Positions 10,304 through 21,900 of a DNA stretch of 64,000 bases are shown one piece after another. This DNA is from Escarpia spicata (lineage: Eukaryota; Annelida; Polychaeta; Sabellida; Siboglinidae), in the NCBI GenBank assembly GCA_963995525.1, contig OZ023210.1, forward strand, positions 3,396,086 to 3,460,085, in the 5' to 3' direction. How positions within the stretch are numbered: the first letter of the stretch is position 1; every line of letters begins with the position of its first letter. Made by a program: the position numbers and the translations under genes. Below the pieces are notes generated by a model that was not told where the DNA came from, did no database searches, and saw only the letters and a program-made list of their open reading frames with translations.

Positions 10304-11740
10304 ATGGACGCGGGAGCCGCTAAGTCTAAGCAAGTCTACGTGTGATTCTTTGTTGGGAATTCCGATATCGCTCGCTCAAGTACTCCCGAAAAATACCAAC
10401 CATGCCTGTCGTCGCTGTCTCAAGCAATGCTGAAATGTAGGCAATCTTATTGCACATAAAAGCACGCAGTTGTCTTTCACAGTGAAACAGCCTTCTTTCA
10501 AACCTTTATTATTGTATAGTCTTAAATAGAGATTATCCTGCAAAGCAGCATGTCATATCCAAATAATTGCGACAACTTCGACAAAGGCAAGCTGAGCGGT
10601 AAACGAACTTGCAAATAAGCAGCGAAGTCGGCAAATCGACCACTGAAGGCAGTCTGTAGACTCTCCAGCACACTGACAAACACCGCATTGGCATCTTCAA
10701 TACGCACATCGTCTTTGCCGTAAAAGTATCTGGTATATATCATTATAACTAGTCAGAACCGCTCTAGTGTTACTGACAATTTCCAATTCTTGGCTTGGGT
10801 CTAGCGGGCCACCTGGAAACTGTTTGCGGGCCATATTTGGCCCGCGTGCTAGGGTCTGCGGAACGCTGCCTTAATATTATTGTAACGAGTATGCAGTTTT
10901 TTTATATTTTTAAATACATGTTTTTCAGCGACGGCAAATTTTTTAGAAAATTTGATTATTTTGTTGGGTTGTTTGATGCTATTGTTGCATATTAGTTTGT
11001 TTTAGCAACACATTCGAATCCCCTGGCCACGGCCGGGATGGGTCTTTGCGATGATCGGTGGCGCACTGTGACTACTCCTATGTCAAAATTTCGCGTTTAA
11101 AATGTCAGCTAGTCTATTAACAGCGTGTCTAATGGGTGCTTCAATTACATCTAAGCCCTATCCATAGACAATATGTTTAATGCACCAAATTGCGCCAAAA
11201 TCATGTATGGTTGGAACTCGAAACAGTAATTATCCAATAAATGAATTAAAACAGAAGCAACAGGACGTTGACCTAATGATTTAATTACGATTAACGTATG
11301 GATATGATATGAAATGCAAGGAGCGATTATTATAAATTATACGTAAGAGTAGTGGGAGGGAGGGAGGGAGGGAGGAAGGGAGGGAAGGCGCAGTGCATGA
11401 CTATTATTCAGTCAGGACAAAAGTTTACATAAGTTAATTTTAAGCATGACCGTTGTCCATATAACGTAGATTTACAAACCTCTTAAACGTATAATTGTAT
11501 AGTGTGTATGTCTACTCTTGTCGGAATGTGTTGTGCCATAGACCCTAACACGTCACATTTTTGATGAAAATGTTTGCACTTACAATAGTTGATCATCAAA
11601 TAAATATAAAAACGTAATGCATTGCTGCGTGAGGTAAATGTGAAAAACACCAAAGCTGTGTGTTTCAAACAATGTGCCCTACAATTATAACTTTATTTAG
11701 TGGTAGTAGGTTGCCTAAAGATACACAATTGCGAAACAAA
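10304..11740. other. Non-coding stretch upstream of the CpG-rich promoter block
   Basis: No gene is recognised. At 10801-10850 GCGGGCCAC..GGAAAC..TTTGCGGGCCATATTTGGCCCGCG is internally palindromic and resembles the ends of hAT-type non-autonomous elements (weak inference). At 11010-11090 TTCGAATCCCC looks like a Pol III B box without a convincing A box. A (GGGA)n run lies at 11353-11388. Confidence 0.35.
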
Positions 11741-11744
11741 ATCG

Positions 11745-12781
11745 CCATCTAAACGTCTATCGCGAGGAGACCATCCGCTGTCGCCCCCTGGTGGCTCATC
11801 ACGTGGAATTCTAGGAACGACCACGTGACACGGCGTCTGCGGAGACTGTGGCGGCTTCGATCCGTAGCACTGACGTATTTCTCTGGCGATTAAGCCACAA
11901 CGCAAACGGTGAGTCGGGCGTGCTGGATGATACACGCGATCCACGCTAGTAACGGACGCTAGTTGCAACGCCGGGCGCCAAACGCTCTCTGAGGATGCTC
12001 GGTGTCATTGAGGCATCGTCGCGGGACGCTTGATACGGCGTTCTGTCATCGCCTGCGTTGCCGGAACACGGATAACGTCTTTGATTGATACCGCTTTGGC
12101 TGGACACATTCTCGCAGTTACTCTTGTGGAACGGGGTGGACTCTCTGGATTTTCTGTTGTCGTTTTACGGTGGAAGCGTCGTCTGTCGTGGCGGGCAACA
12201 GCGGCGTTGGAGGTTTGTTTCAACACGTCCGCTGTCGGCTGCTTAGTCTTTAGTCTACCTGCATTGAAGGTGATTGTGTGATTGTGTGTCGCACCAGAAC
12301 CAAAGGCAAAGCACGTTTGTCGACCACACTGAAGCGATTGTTTCAGCTCGGTTCCAATCATTCCTTGTAATACCTGCGCGTAAGGTCCGAAGTCGAGGGC
12401 TGTTAATTTGTTGTTTCGACAGAGCCGATGACAGGCGTGTCGAATTCAATTAGTCGATTAATGTTATAGGACCGTGATGAATTATTGCCACTCGTTATTT
12501 CGATTCGACGCGTATTGTTGTTCGACAAAATAGTCAATCGAAACCAAGGCAACAACTACGACGTCCGCGGGCAACGCGGAACACTGAGCGCAAGCTATCG
12601 GTTGGTGGCGACTGCCACCACTGGGTCAAGCCACACGGAGATGGCTGCAGCTACGCGCCCTGCTATCACCACGTCAATAACGACAGGCAGAAGGCGCGAA
12701 CGTTGCGGCGAAGTTTCCCGATCTCGGTGCTCCGAGCGCACACAAATGCTCGCAGTCCACCACTGAATCCCAGCACCGTCG
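11745..12781 (+). promoter_or_regulatory. CpG-rich promoter / 5' leader region of the Cav3 gene
   Basis: From about 11745 the sequence changes abruptly from AT-rich to CpG-rich, and it stays so through the coding exon to about 13070. CpG is frequent on every line, whereas the flanks are CpG-poor. Several overlapping open frames on both strands arise only because AT-rich stop codons become rare. I see no TATA box at a convincing position, so a dispersed CpG-type promoter is likely. A TGA at 12764-12766, in frame with the coding start, shows that the protein does not begin further upstream in this exon. The transcription start cannot be placed by eye. Confidence 0.6.
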
Positions 12782-13119
12782 ATGGCCGAGGAGTCAAGCG
12801 GAAGGACGGAAGTCCTGCTGCCAGAATCCGCCAGCAAACAGCCGAGCACAATTGTCGACTGCGCCGAGGAAAACGGCGCGAAGTCGGCCGCCTCTAGTTC
12901 TGGGGACGACGGAAAGGCGAGCAATGACGCCGACGAAAGGAACGTTAGCGTCGCCATCGGTAACACGGACGCCGAGGGGGACGAGGAGGGGGACGAGGAC
13001 GATAATAAGGAGGAGGAAGAGGAGGATTTACTTTTCCCTGGATTCGTTCCGAAGGCTTTCTATTGTCTGAAGCAGACATCGATGCCGCGATATTGGTGTC
13101 TGAAGCTCATCACTTGGCC
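12782..13119 (+). CDS. Cav3: T-type (Cav3) voltage-gated calcium channel alpha-1 subunit, first coding exon (partial)
   Basis: This exon encodes 112 full codons plus two bases of the cytoplasmic N-terminus of a low-voltage-activated calcium channel, a plasma-membrane pore protein with four repeats. Residues 1-62 are Ser/Ala/Asp-rich and probably disordered, and 63-82 form an acidic tract ending EEEEED. Residues 83-113 (LLFPGFVPKAFYCLKQTSMP, then RYWCLKLITWP) match the segment just before helix IS1 in vertebrate T-type channels, where the pattern is L.YP..AP..F..L.Q.S.PR.WCL....NPW. The proline codon is completed by the next exon (phase 2). The start at 12782 is the first ATG after the in-frame stop at 12764. 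Its context is mediocre (T at -3, G at +4). Unspliced, the frame would stop at 13154. The rest of the gene is outside what I can see. Subtype Cav3 is favoured over Cav1/Cav2 by the PR.WCL motif. Confidence 0.88.
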
Positions 13120-13129
13120 ATATCCTTTT
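13120..13129 (+). other. U12-type AT-AC 5' splice site
   Basis: ATATCCTTTT is an exact match to the minor-spliceosome AT-AC donor consensus. It lies immediately after the last codon that aligns with Cav3 (TGG CC|). No ordinary GT donor occurs at a protein-compatible position before the stop at 13154. AT-AC minor introns are an established feature of voltage-gated sodium and calcium channel alpha-1 genes, often in this N-terminal region. Confidence 0.85.
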
Positions 13130-16100
13130 GCTCAGTTACCGATTGTGTTTGAGTGATATTTAGATATGTGAGGTGTGTGTTTTAAAATGACATTCATACA
13201 TTATGACAGCAACGTTGCAGGTTTTACAAGTATGTCACTTGTGACTTGACCAGAAAGGCAGGTAAGTGAGATTGTATTTTCTTTAAAGAACAAACTTTCT
13301 GGAATTGACCAGAAGTCCACGCGGGTTGCCATTTGTAACATTCAGCTAACATAAGGTTGCCTCCTTGTCACTGAAGTAGATGTGACCACTTTGACAGTCT
13401 GATACTGGCCCTAACCATCTTGTTAAATCTAACAAAACAAGTTTGTAACATGTAATTATCCCTCATGAAGTTGTTTTAACACTCATGTGGGGTAGATTCT
13501 GTGTTATACTCCAGTGGTATGTGTGACGTGAAACTTTATCTGCGGACAGTAAATCCAGCATTGTTCTTCCTAATGGTGCTTGTCCTGCATAACAGAGTGG
13601 CCATTTTTGTTTGCATTATTGATTACATTTTTATAGACTAGTGAACGGATAATATTGATTTGAACTGTGTGGCAATACGATCCATCTGCATTCATGTGTG
13701 TCATTGCAATAGTTACCCACCTTTTACAGTCACTATTTGTTGGTAACACCTACGTTGCCGTTCTTCAGACTAGATATGTTCCTTGATAGCGGATATTTAG
13801 GCTACATTGATTGACTTGTAAAAACTGTGTAAGGAAATTAAGATACAAATGCACCAGTCATAATAACAGTCTGTCTGTGTGGATTATAGCTACATGTATA
13901 CTTTGGCGTTACTGATATGATCAGGCTTGCATTCAGCCAATAACCCAAACACTGATCATCTTTCTTGGTGTGTTTTTTGTCATTGTCTGGGAAGATTGTG
14001 TGTGTACTAATTAGTTGGGTGACTTGATAGGTTGAATTACAAGTTGGCTATCTCCGTTCATGCTGGGTCTCCTGTGTACTTGATGGCCTGTGTGCAGAAA
14101 GAATATAATTATTTTGAGTTCCTCCTAATATTTGCAAGTTGGGGTTACACCATTTATAGAAATAGCCTTTGAAATTGCATGTATAAATGAGCTGGGTTTA
14201 ATTAAACTAAATACAAAATAAATGCTTCCCTGTTCAAGAAAATCATGTTGTATCACCCTCTTAATCCCCCCCCATCAAGATTGTATGTTTAGTGGTACTT
14301 TCACAGGAATTTTTCTTGTGGCCTCTGATCAACCCTGATTAAATTACTGTCAGTTAAGGAAGTACCTCAGTGTAGATTCTGAACCTGGAAGTAAATGGAA
14401 GCTATTCAAATGTGTGTGTGTGTGATCAGACTTATTTGGGTAATTGTTTTAGTTTGAAAGTTTGAACAATTGAGCATAAATGGTAAAGAGATAGAAACCA
14501 CCTTGTGCTTGTTCATCAAGACATTAAGGACAGAATATAGAAAATGAAATTGCTATAATCATGTACACCTATCTTACATTACCCAAGGTACCTAGTAACT
14601 GTATATTATATGAATATTAAAAAAAATATTAATGGTTGAAAATCAACATTGGGTAAGGCATATCTGAGAGGAATTTAGGCTTGCTACATAACAGGCAGCT
14701 GGATGTAGAAGCACATGCAGGTGTGCACGCAAGCAGACGCATTGCCTTGTTCATTGGTAATGGGTGGCGGATGTTCCGTGCTGCACATAAATCTGCTAGG
14801 CCCCGTGTATTGCTGCAGAATTATCTGAGTTACAAGGATACAGTTATCGCCAGTGAAAGATAGAAAGAAGGCACTCTCTGCATAGGATGGCAACTCATCA
14901 GCCATGTACACGCACACAAATACACCTGTATCAGACTTCTCCATATTCTAGCACCACGCTTAGCAGAAACACTCGTTTTTGTGTACGAATGTTAGATACG
15001 GAGGTTAGGAGACTTATCTGACAGCTTGATGTATAGCAGTGTCCGTTCTGGCGTTTTGTCTATTTGCGTATTATATATAAAAAGGACGGTGGTTTGTTGT
15101 GATACTTATGACATAATTTTGCATAATTTATGCTGCTAAGCTTGCCGTAATGGCCTGGCTCCAGTGGTAATGATGCCCGTTGAAGCTTGGCAAGGGCAAG
15201 AAATAAATGGAAACTGTAAATAATTCATGCACAAGAACAGTTCACTTAGTTTAGACATTGTCTTTGCTCACTTACCAAAACGTGTCCTAGCTGCAGAAAT
15301 TGTCTTATTGAGTTATGCATATTTTATTATTTATTAGCATACATAAACACATGGATTAGATTGGCTTTGATGGCAGCTAGGCTTACTTGATTATCTGTAA
15401 TGATGCGGTTGCATTTGTGCAGGAAACCTTGGCATGTAGACAACTTCTGGCAGTAAAGCCTCATTAACTGCACTGGATACCTCTGAGTGAGCTTTATGAT
15501 AAGGACCTTTACTGGTGGACCAGCTACAACTGGTGGCGGGTATTACCCTACAGGGGTTGTTACCAACACCCTGACAATTCTTGTTAGGGGGGAACAAAAC
15601 CATTTCAGTGAGCAATTTCAGACAATGACAGGAGTTGTGACTCAAATCTTGTGTATGAGAACTCCTAGGCTCCTGATCTGGTGATATAGACATCTGGTGA
15701 TATAGACATGGCCGACTTAACAAGACGATAGCAACATAGGAATGTGCCAATATTCAGATTGTACTGGCTAAACCACAAACCCGCTGTGGGGGGTACAAGA
15801 GGTCATGGGGTATACACATCAGCTAATTAATGACATTATCAGTTGCCCTTGAGACTGGGGACATAGGTAAACTTGATGGGGAACAGACTGCAATTTTTTG
15901 CCATGTTCTTGGTATACAAAATGAAGTGTTGGGGTTAGAGATGGTATGGTGGTGATTCCTTGCTCCCCATAAGACTTTTCTTGGATAGTACTATAGGCAG
16001 TATTGAAGACTGCAGCACATATGCAGTGCACAGATTGCAATTTCTTGTCGCCATACAATAGGCAGTAATTCTATTAAGAAAAAAACAGATTTGATTAATT

Positions 16101-18790
16101 GTTTTCCCACAGATTGACAGTATAATAAATTTATTTTAACAACAACATGGGTGCTGACGTGTTTATCTCAAAAATTTGTGCTCTCTGGTCTAAAATGTGG
16201 TGTTGGAAAATTACATACATAACAGGTTCAACATGTGTGCCAAACTTAATAAAAAAAGAGAACATTGTGACCTATTCTTGCCTGATTTCATATGGATTAA
16301 AAAGACAATACGTCATGCACAAATACAATGTCAACCACTGGTGCTGGGTTAGGTATCAATTCCTTGGCCTACAGGCACATACGCAGGTGCACATACAGTT
16401 TTTTATCAATTAGTAATTGCCTGACATTTCGTCGATCGTAATTTATTGTTTGGCATTTTGATGACATTTTCTGCATCAGGCAGTTTCATTCAGGTGCAGT
16501 TTTCAATAACAGCTGCACGGCTTTGGGTGTTATGCACATAATAAATTTAGACAAGCATCTTATGATCAGTCTCCTGAATGCTCTACTGTTCCTTAGGCTC
16601 AGCCAATTGTTCATTTGCTGACAGCCAAATGAAAAAATCTACCAAGATGTTTTTATTGCTGATTTCAATTTTGTTTTTTCGAGCAACATATTTTACAAAT
16701 TTGATTTATAATGAAATACAGCTCCATTTACACTTGTAAAGTGTAAAGTGTAACGTAAGTAAACAAACAATAATGTGTTAACGAGGATGAATGGAAGCAT
16801 GACGTTTTTATAGTGTCTTTGAATTAGTTTGTTCCAATTTCCATTTGTTTGTCCTTGTTTTCTCTTTGGTACAAAACGTGTTGTTTTGATCTCAAATATT
16901 GTGTTTCAGAAAAGCTATGTTGAATTTAATTCCAAACATTTTGCTGGATGTGATGTTATCTCATTTTTTACACAATTACTCATTCACTGACACAGTCACT
17001 CATTCACTTGGTGACTTACTCACAGACATGATTACTTCGCCAATGACTGGCTTATTCCCAGAGTGACAAACCAACTTACACATCGACCGACTCATGAATT
17101 GCATGCACATACCCACATGTGTGCACACGCAGGCATGCACAGACTTACAGACACAGCTGACCCGGTCATGCCTTCTCGTTATACTTCAGTCTTCTCTCTT
17201 GAGCTTTTCCTCCATTGTTGCACTAGAGTTGTCATTTCGCGGTCCATGATTCTTCTTTCGCTGCATTGTTTGATGTGCTCCTGTGTGCTGCTATTGTGAG
17301 GCTGGGCTGTGATGTCTTTTACACGTCTACTGTGACCTGGCTAGATTCATCATGACAGGCGCTCTGGGCTAGGAAGAGGCCGATGATGGCTGCATGTCCC
17401 CTTCCTGTGCCCTGCAGATGTTGTACATTGTCTGTGCACAAGTAATTCAACATTCGATGATTTATTACGCTGATGAATCATTTTTGTGTGATCGATGATG
17501 TGCTTTCATGCAGGTGGCTACATATATCTGAGTCGATATCAAGTCTGTCACATTGGTCTTTACTCTGCTGAAGTTTGGTAAATTCTCAAGAATAAAGTAA
17601 AGGCTAAAGGTTTCTAGATGTTCATTGATTATTTTGTTTCTTGTGTTTGTTCTGTATGATTACATTTTTACTGGCTGTACAGTTGTCAAAAAAAAGTTAA
17701 AACTGCCTATTAATAATTATTAAAGTTTTTATTTATGATTTTTTAAATTTGTATTTATGTTTTTTTGGAAATTTTATATACATTTATTTTAGTTTTACCA
17801 GCTTTACAATTTTTTGTATTATACTCTGCCTTATATTAATTATATATATATATATTATTTAGTTTTATGTTTATAATAATTTAAGTGTTGTGCATCAATC
17901 AACAAAATTGATATAAAATACATTATTATTATAATTATGTACTTTTTGTTATGCAAGTTTAAAATAAGCATGTCAAAATTTGAACATAACAGGGAATCTC
18001 TTGGACTGCAGAAATGTGTCAATTAGTACACTGAAATGCCGCATTCTTTTTTGCCGTACGTGTCCCAAACCCGCTTCAAAAATGTGTGAGAATTCTGAGA
18101 AAATTGAGGATTACTTGTGTAGAATCTGGGCCCACCTCGATTTTGCTGTTATTAACTATATTTTTGCTTAAACTTACATTCCACATTATCACAGGTGTAT
18201 GTTCGCCATAAAAATACTGCATCTTAGCGCATTTTGAGGCCCAAATAGCGCTCTGGTTTGCTTTAGTCTGCGTCTGAACAACATACTGAACAATGGGTAA
18301 TGGCCTGAATAAGAGTTATTTAAATCACATCTTAAATTTATGACTGGACACTGAGAACAGTCTGACCAACATCCTTGTGCCTTTCCTACGCCTTGCCTGT
18401 CGTTGACATTGTTTATAAGCTTTAGGCGAACCCTGTGAACAGAGTTTGTTGCCACCGATACCGTATTATCGCCCATCGTCAACTTTCAAGTCTTGCCGAA
18501 CAAAGTGCAATCCGGTCAATATCTATACAGATAATAACCATCCATACATCTACATTATATGAAATTTTAAATGCATCTATGTTTGCTGAATATTACAATT
18601 GGAGTACTTTCTAAAATTAAAATAAATTTTTTAAAAAGTATGTTTATAAATCATGCCTCCGTCACCAAGGCTCACATATAGTACATTCATTACAAATGAC
18701 CCTGTCACCTTGGGTCATAAACTTTTAAAAAAGATATTGCTATGTCCTAGTCTAACTTATAGTGTAATTTAATTGGGCTAATTTATTTGG
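13130..18790 (+). other. Intronic stretch without recognised genes
   Basis: This is AT-rich sequence following the Cav3 donor. All open frames are short (under 120 codons) and lack recognisable motifs. ATCTTGTTAAATCT at 13427-13440 resembles the 3' tail of the CR1/L2-like LINE but has no hairpin beside it. A very AT-rich zone with an AT microsatellite lies at 17690-17960. No second Cav3 exon was found. Confidence 0.5.
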
Positions 18791-18809
18791 GTGATTTTTC
18801 TATAATTTA

Positions 18810-18990
18810 TAATCTAATGTCCTCTCAAAAGACTGCACCGATGCAGTCTCAACCACAGACTGAGTGAGGCCATTCCACACATCTGTGCTTCGGTGTATAA
18901 ATGAGTTTTTTTATGTTTAATAAACATCATTCTTTGAATATTTTAGGTGGTGCTCTGTCATATGTGAATCGTTGTACCCCAAAATCACAG
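18810..18990 (-). pseudogene. Decayed LINE ORF2 3'-terminal fragment
   Basis: The minus strand reads TEHHLKYSKND, then after a one-base frameshift SFIHRSTDVWNGLTQSVVE, and on through TASVQSFERTLDYKL to a stop. This matches the end of CR1/L2-type LINE proteins (F..R....WN.L...VV.A.S...F...LD..L), the same region that ends the intact copy at 5985. Only about 60 codons remain, so it is a dead 5'-truncated insertion. Confidence 0.7.
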
Positions 18991-18999
18991 ACAGCTGCA

Positions 19000-21900
19000 T
19001 CATATTTCTCAGTTAGAGCCGCCCTATCCGTGCAGCAGTAGACTGTAGCAGCATGACCAGTCCATGAAAAATGGGCACACCTACCCAGAATGTAGTTTTA
19101 TAACGTTACAGATTTAAAAAAACATTTCTGAGCATGTTGTTATTGATGGTTATATATTATGTACCCAGAAATATGTCACGCAGGCAGTCCTGAATTGAAT
19201 TCAAACAAGTTAAATGATAACATGATTACATGCATAATATTTAAAATATAATGTTCACAATTTCCTGGTTATTTCAGTTATCATGCAAATTAATTACTAA
19301 AATTGTAATCAATTGATTTGGGGCACATAACATTTTGAAAAGGCAGTTTTATCTCTGGTGTATCTTTTTCCAGAGCGATCCGGGGGATCCCTGATAACAC
19401 ATGAATTATTTAATCAAAAATTGAACCTGTCGGGCTGTAGCATGGAAATTGTTTCTGCAGGAATTCTGTCATTGTCATGAAATTGATGCTTTATATTTGA
19501 TTGAATTTTGAGCCAATGTTACTAATAAATAGTATAACATAGAACTCTGCTAAGAGACTTGTACAAACTTGCACGCCAACTTTGATTGGATCATAGGCTT
19601 AGGCATGCCCATGGATTTTCTCTCTGTATGGATTATTAATTTTACTAGATCATGCAAAATGTATGGGTCAGCTCAGTTGTGTGAAGTACAGATGTACTGT
19701 GTGTAAACTGTTGCTATGATGGGATTTGACTTGTACTTGCGAATGCTGTGCAGACTGTAATTGTTTAATTATATAACATTTGGTCTTTTGTTAGAACAAG
19801 TCCGACAATGGTACCCAAACAGCTAAATTTAGAGCATAAATATGAAGGACATTCGTGATCATTTATGGCGTAGAATCTACAGCATATTGCAGTGTAAACA
19901 GTGTAAGATTCGTGGAAATGTTTCGGTTACATTCATAGTTACCGGAGTAGATTTAGTTGTGTGAAGTGGGTTTTAATGATAAAGCATCTTAATTAAGGTA
20001 GTCACGTTTTTCTTTCAGTTACTTTTCTCATTTGAAACTTGTTGCCTACATGTATGAGTGAATACAACATTTCAGTGAACAGCAAGATATATAAATAATT
20101 TATGTATGACGGCTCTAAATAATTTAAACAACTTCCATTATCATATTATGGACATAGCTACATTGTTTTCTTTCTCCCTTGTGAAAATCACTGGTGTTAC
20201 ATTGTTTGATAGTGTCGCATTTCTAATACTACATGGACTTATTATCATGATGTGCAATAGTGTAAGGCATCTAATCAACGAAGGATAATATCTGCAGCTG
20301 CGCACTGCAGGGACCATGGTATACCATGTCATCTTGTTATATTCTCTCCCATCTCTGTCTCTCATACTTGCCTCGATCAACAGAGATTTCAAAGTATAAT
20401 ATTTCGTGTTCCATATGGTTACAGAATGTGTTACTCATCAACAGTTAACCCTTGCACTGTATCCAGTGGTGTAAGTCCTGCCTGCGTCAATACGCCTGTT
20501 TATTTCACAGTATTAGTCTAAAATCATCAAAGGACCATTCGAGATAATGTAATTTAGGAAAATATTTGATTTCACACTGCAACAGCCTACACAGAATGGC
20601 CTTATTTAATAGACTCCTAATGTATCATATTTGATGTACACATCAGACCCCTACATTATTGTAAGACAGATGTAAAACGTACGTTTTTTTAGAATTGACT
20701 TCACAATCTTTAAATTTAAGGTATGGCTGTTGCGTGCAAAATACTAAATACTGCTCTTGTAGAAATACCTTTCGCCCCAACAGAACGGAGTGGGTGAGGG
20801 TGGGAGGGTGGGAGGGTGGATGTTAGAGGGACAGTGATCAGCCAGGCTGGGAATTCCTGACTGTCGGGTGTGAAGGTTAAAAATACTTCTCTTACTATGA
20901 CTGTGCTTCATAGCAGTCTGTTGCGGAAATGTGGAATAGCGTGTCGGTTTATCAGGTGTAAAAACGGAGATGTTCTATAGAATGTGAACTCTGTCACTGG
21001 CTGAGCACAGGTATAGCCTTGATGGAAAATGTAGTTTAAGCCTATAGGGTAATATTATATCTAATTAGCATATATTTTGATTTTAAATACACCAAGTGGC
21101 AAAAAGAAGTGAAAAGAAATTAATCACATACACATCAGTTTCTAAAATTTTCTTTCTTGTATTGATGTGGTTTTTGTATGAACGATGTGATTGTGAACTT
21201 GTTCTTACTTGTAGTTGTTTTATGAGACAATAATACATTTATTGTACGTTGTAAGAGTTTAATACACATCTACCAAATGAATCAACATCAGAAGGAATTC
21301 TTCTTCTTCTGGTTTACTGCCTAACATCAACTTGCTTGAAAAGGTTAATGCAAACAATTAAACCATGACAATTTAACAAAGAAACTATTGTCTTATCAAG
21401 GGTGCAAACATTTTAATAATTGCATGTTCCATCAGTATTATATGTGTGAATCTCTGATATGTAGATAGTGAGAATGGATCCAATTTAGAGATAAATACTA
21501 AACATATCCTGTGACCCACTGAAGGCGACTAAGAAACTGGCTATGTCAGAATATAAATATATAAAAAACTATCTATGCACAGAATATAAGCATACAAAAT
21601 ATATATTACATCATAATGTAGCCTTGAACTATCAAACCAAGTCCCTTCCGCGAAACACAGTCTGCCCACAGCAGCTGCCGTCTCCTAATGAGCTGCCAAA
21701 TGGATGTTTCGCTCCTCTCAAGCTTTTGCTTCATACAGGATCATGGCACAAGTACATTTATTAACAAGTGTAAAAACTGCGTTGTTGCTTTTATTAGCCG
21801 CATTTACTAGTCGCCGGGCCTCTAAAAGCAAGTGTATGTACGCCGTTGTCGTGGCAGCGGATCTGCGGCTGTGTGCTTTTCCCTCGTCAAGACAACCGTC

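Noticed and set aside
11005..11060. Possible tRNA or SINE from the B-box-like TTCGAATCCCC
   Set aside because: No A box lies at a suitable distance upstream and no cloverleaf can be drawn, so it is mentioned only as a weak remnant.
11693..12449. Several 60-120-codon frames on both strands
   Set aside because: They reflect scarcity of stops in CpG-rich promoter DNA. No family pattern is visible, and they overlap one another in different frames.
13131..13156. Extension of the Cav3 frame to the TGA at 13154
   Set aside because: The residues after LITWP (YPFAQLPIVFE) do not match the expected start of helix IS1, and the DNA there reads as a U12 donor followed by intron.
15391..16058. Minus-strand frames of 119 and 79 codons
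   Set aside because: No recognisable domain, splice signal or composition shift is present, which fits chance open sequence.
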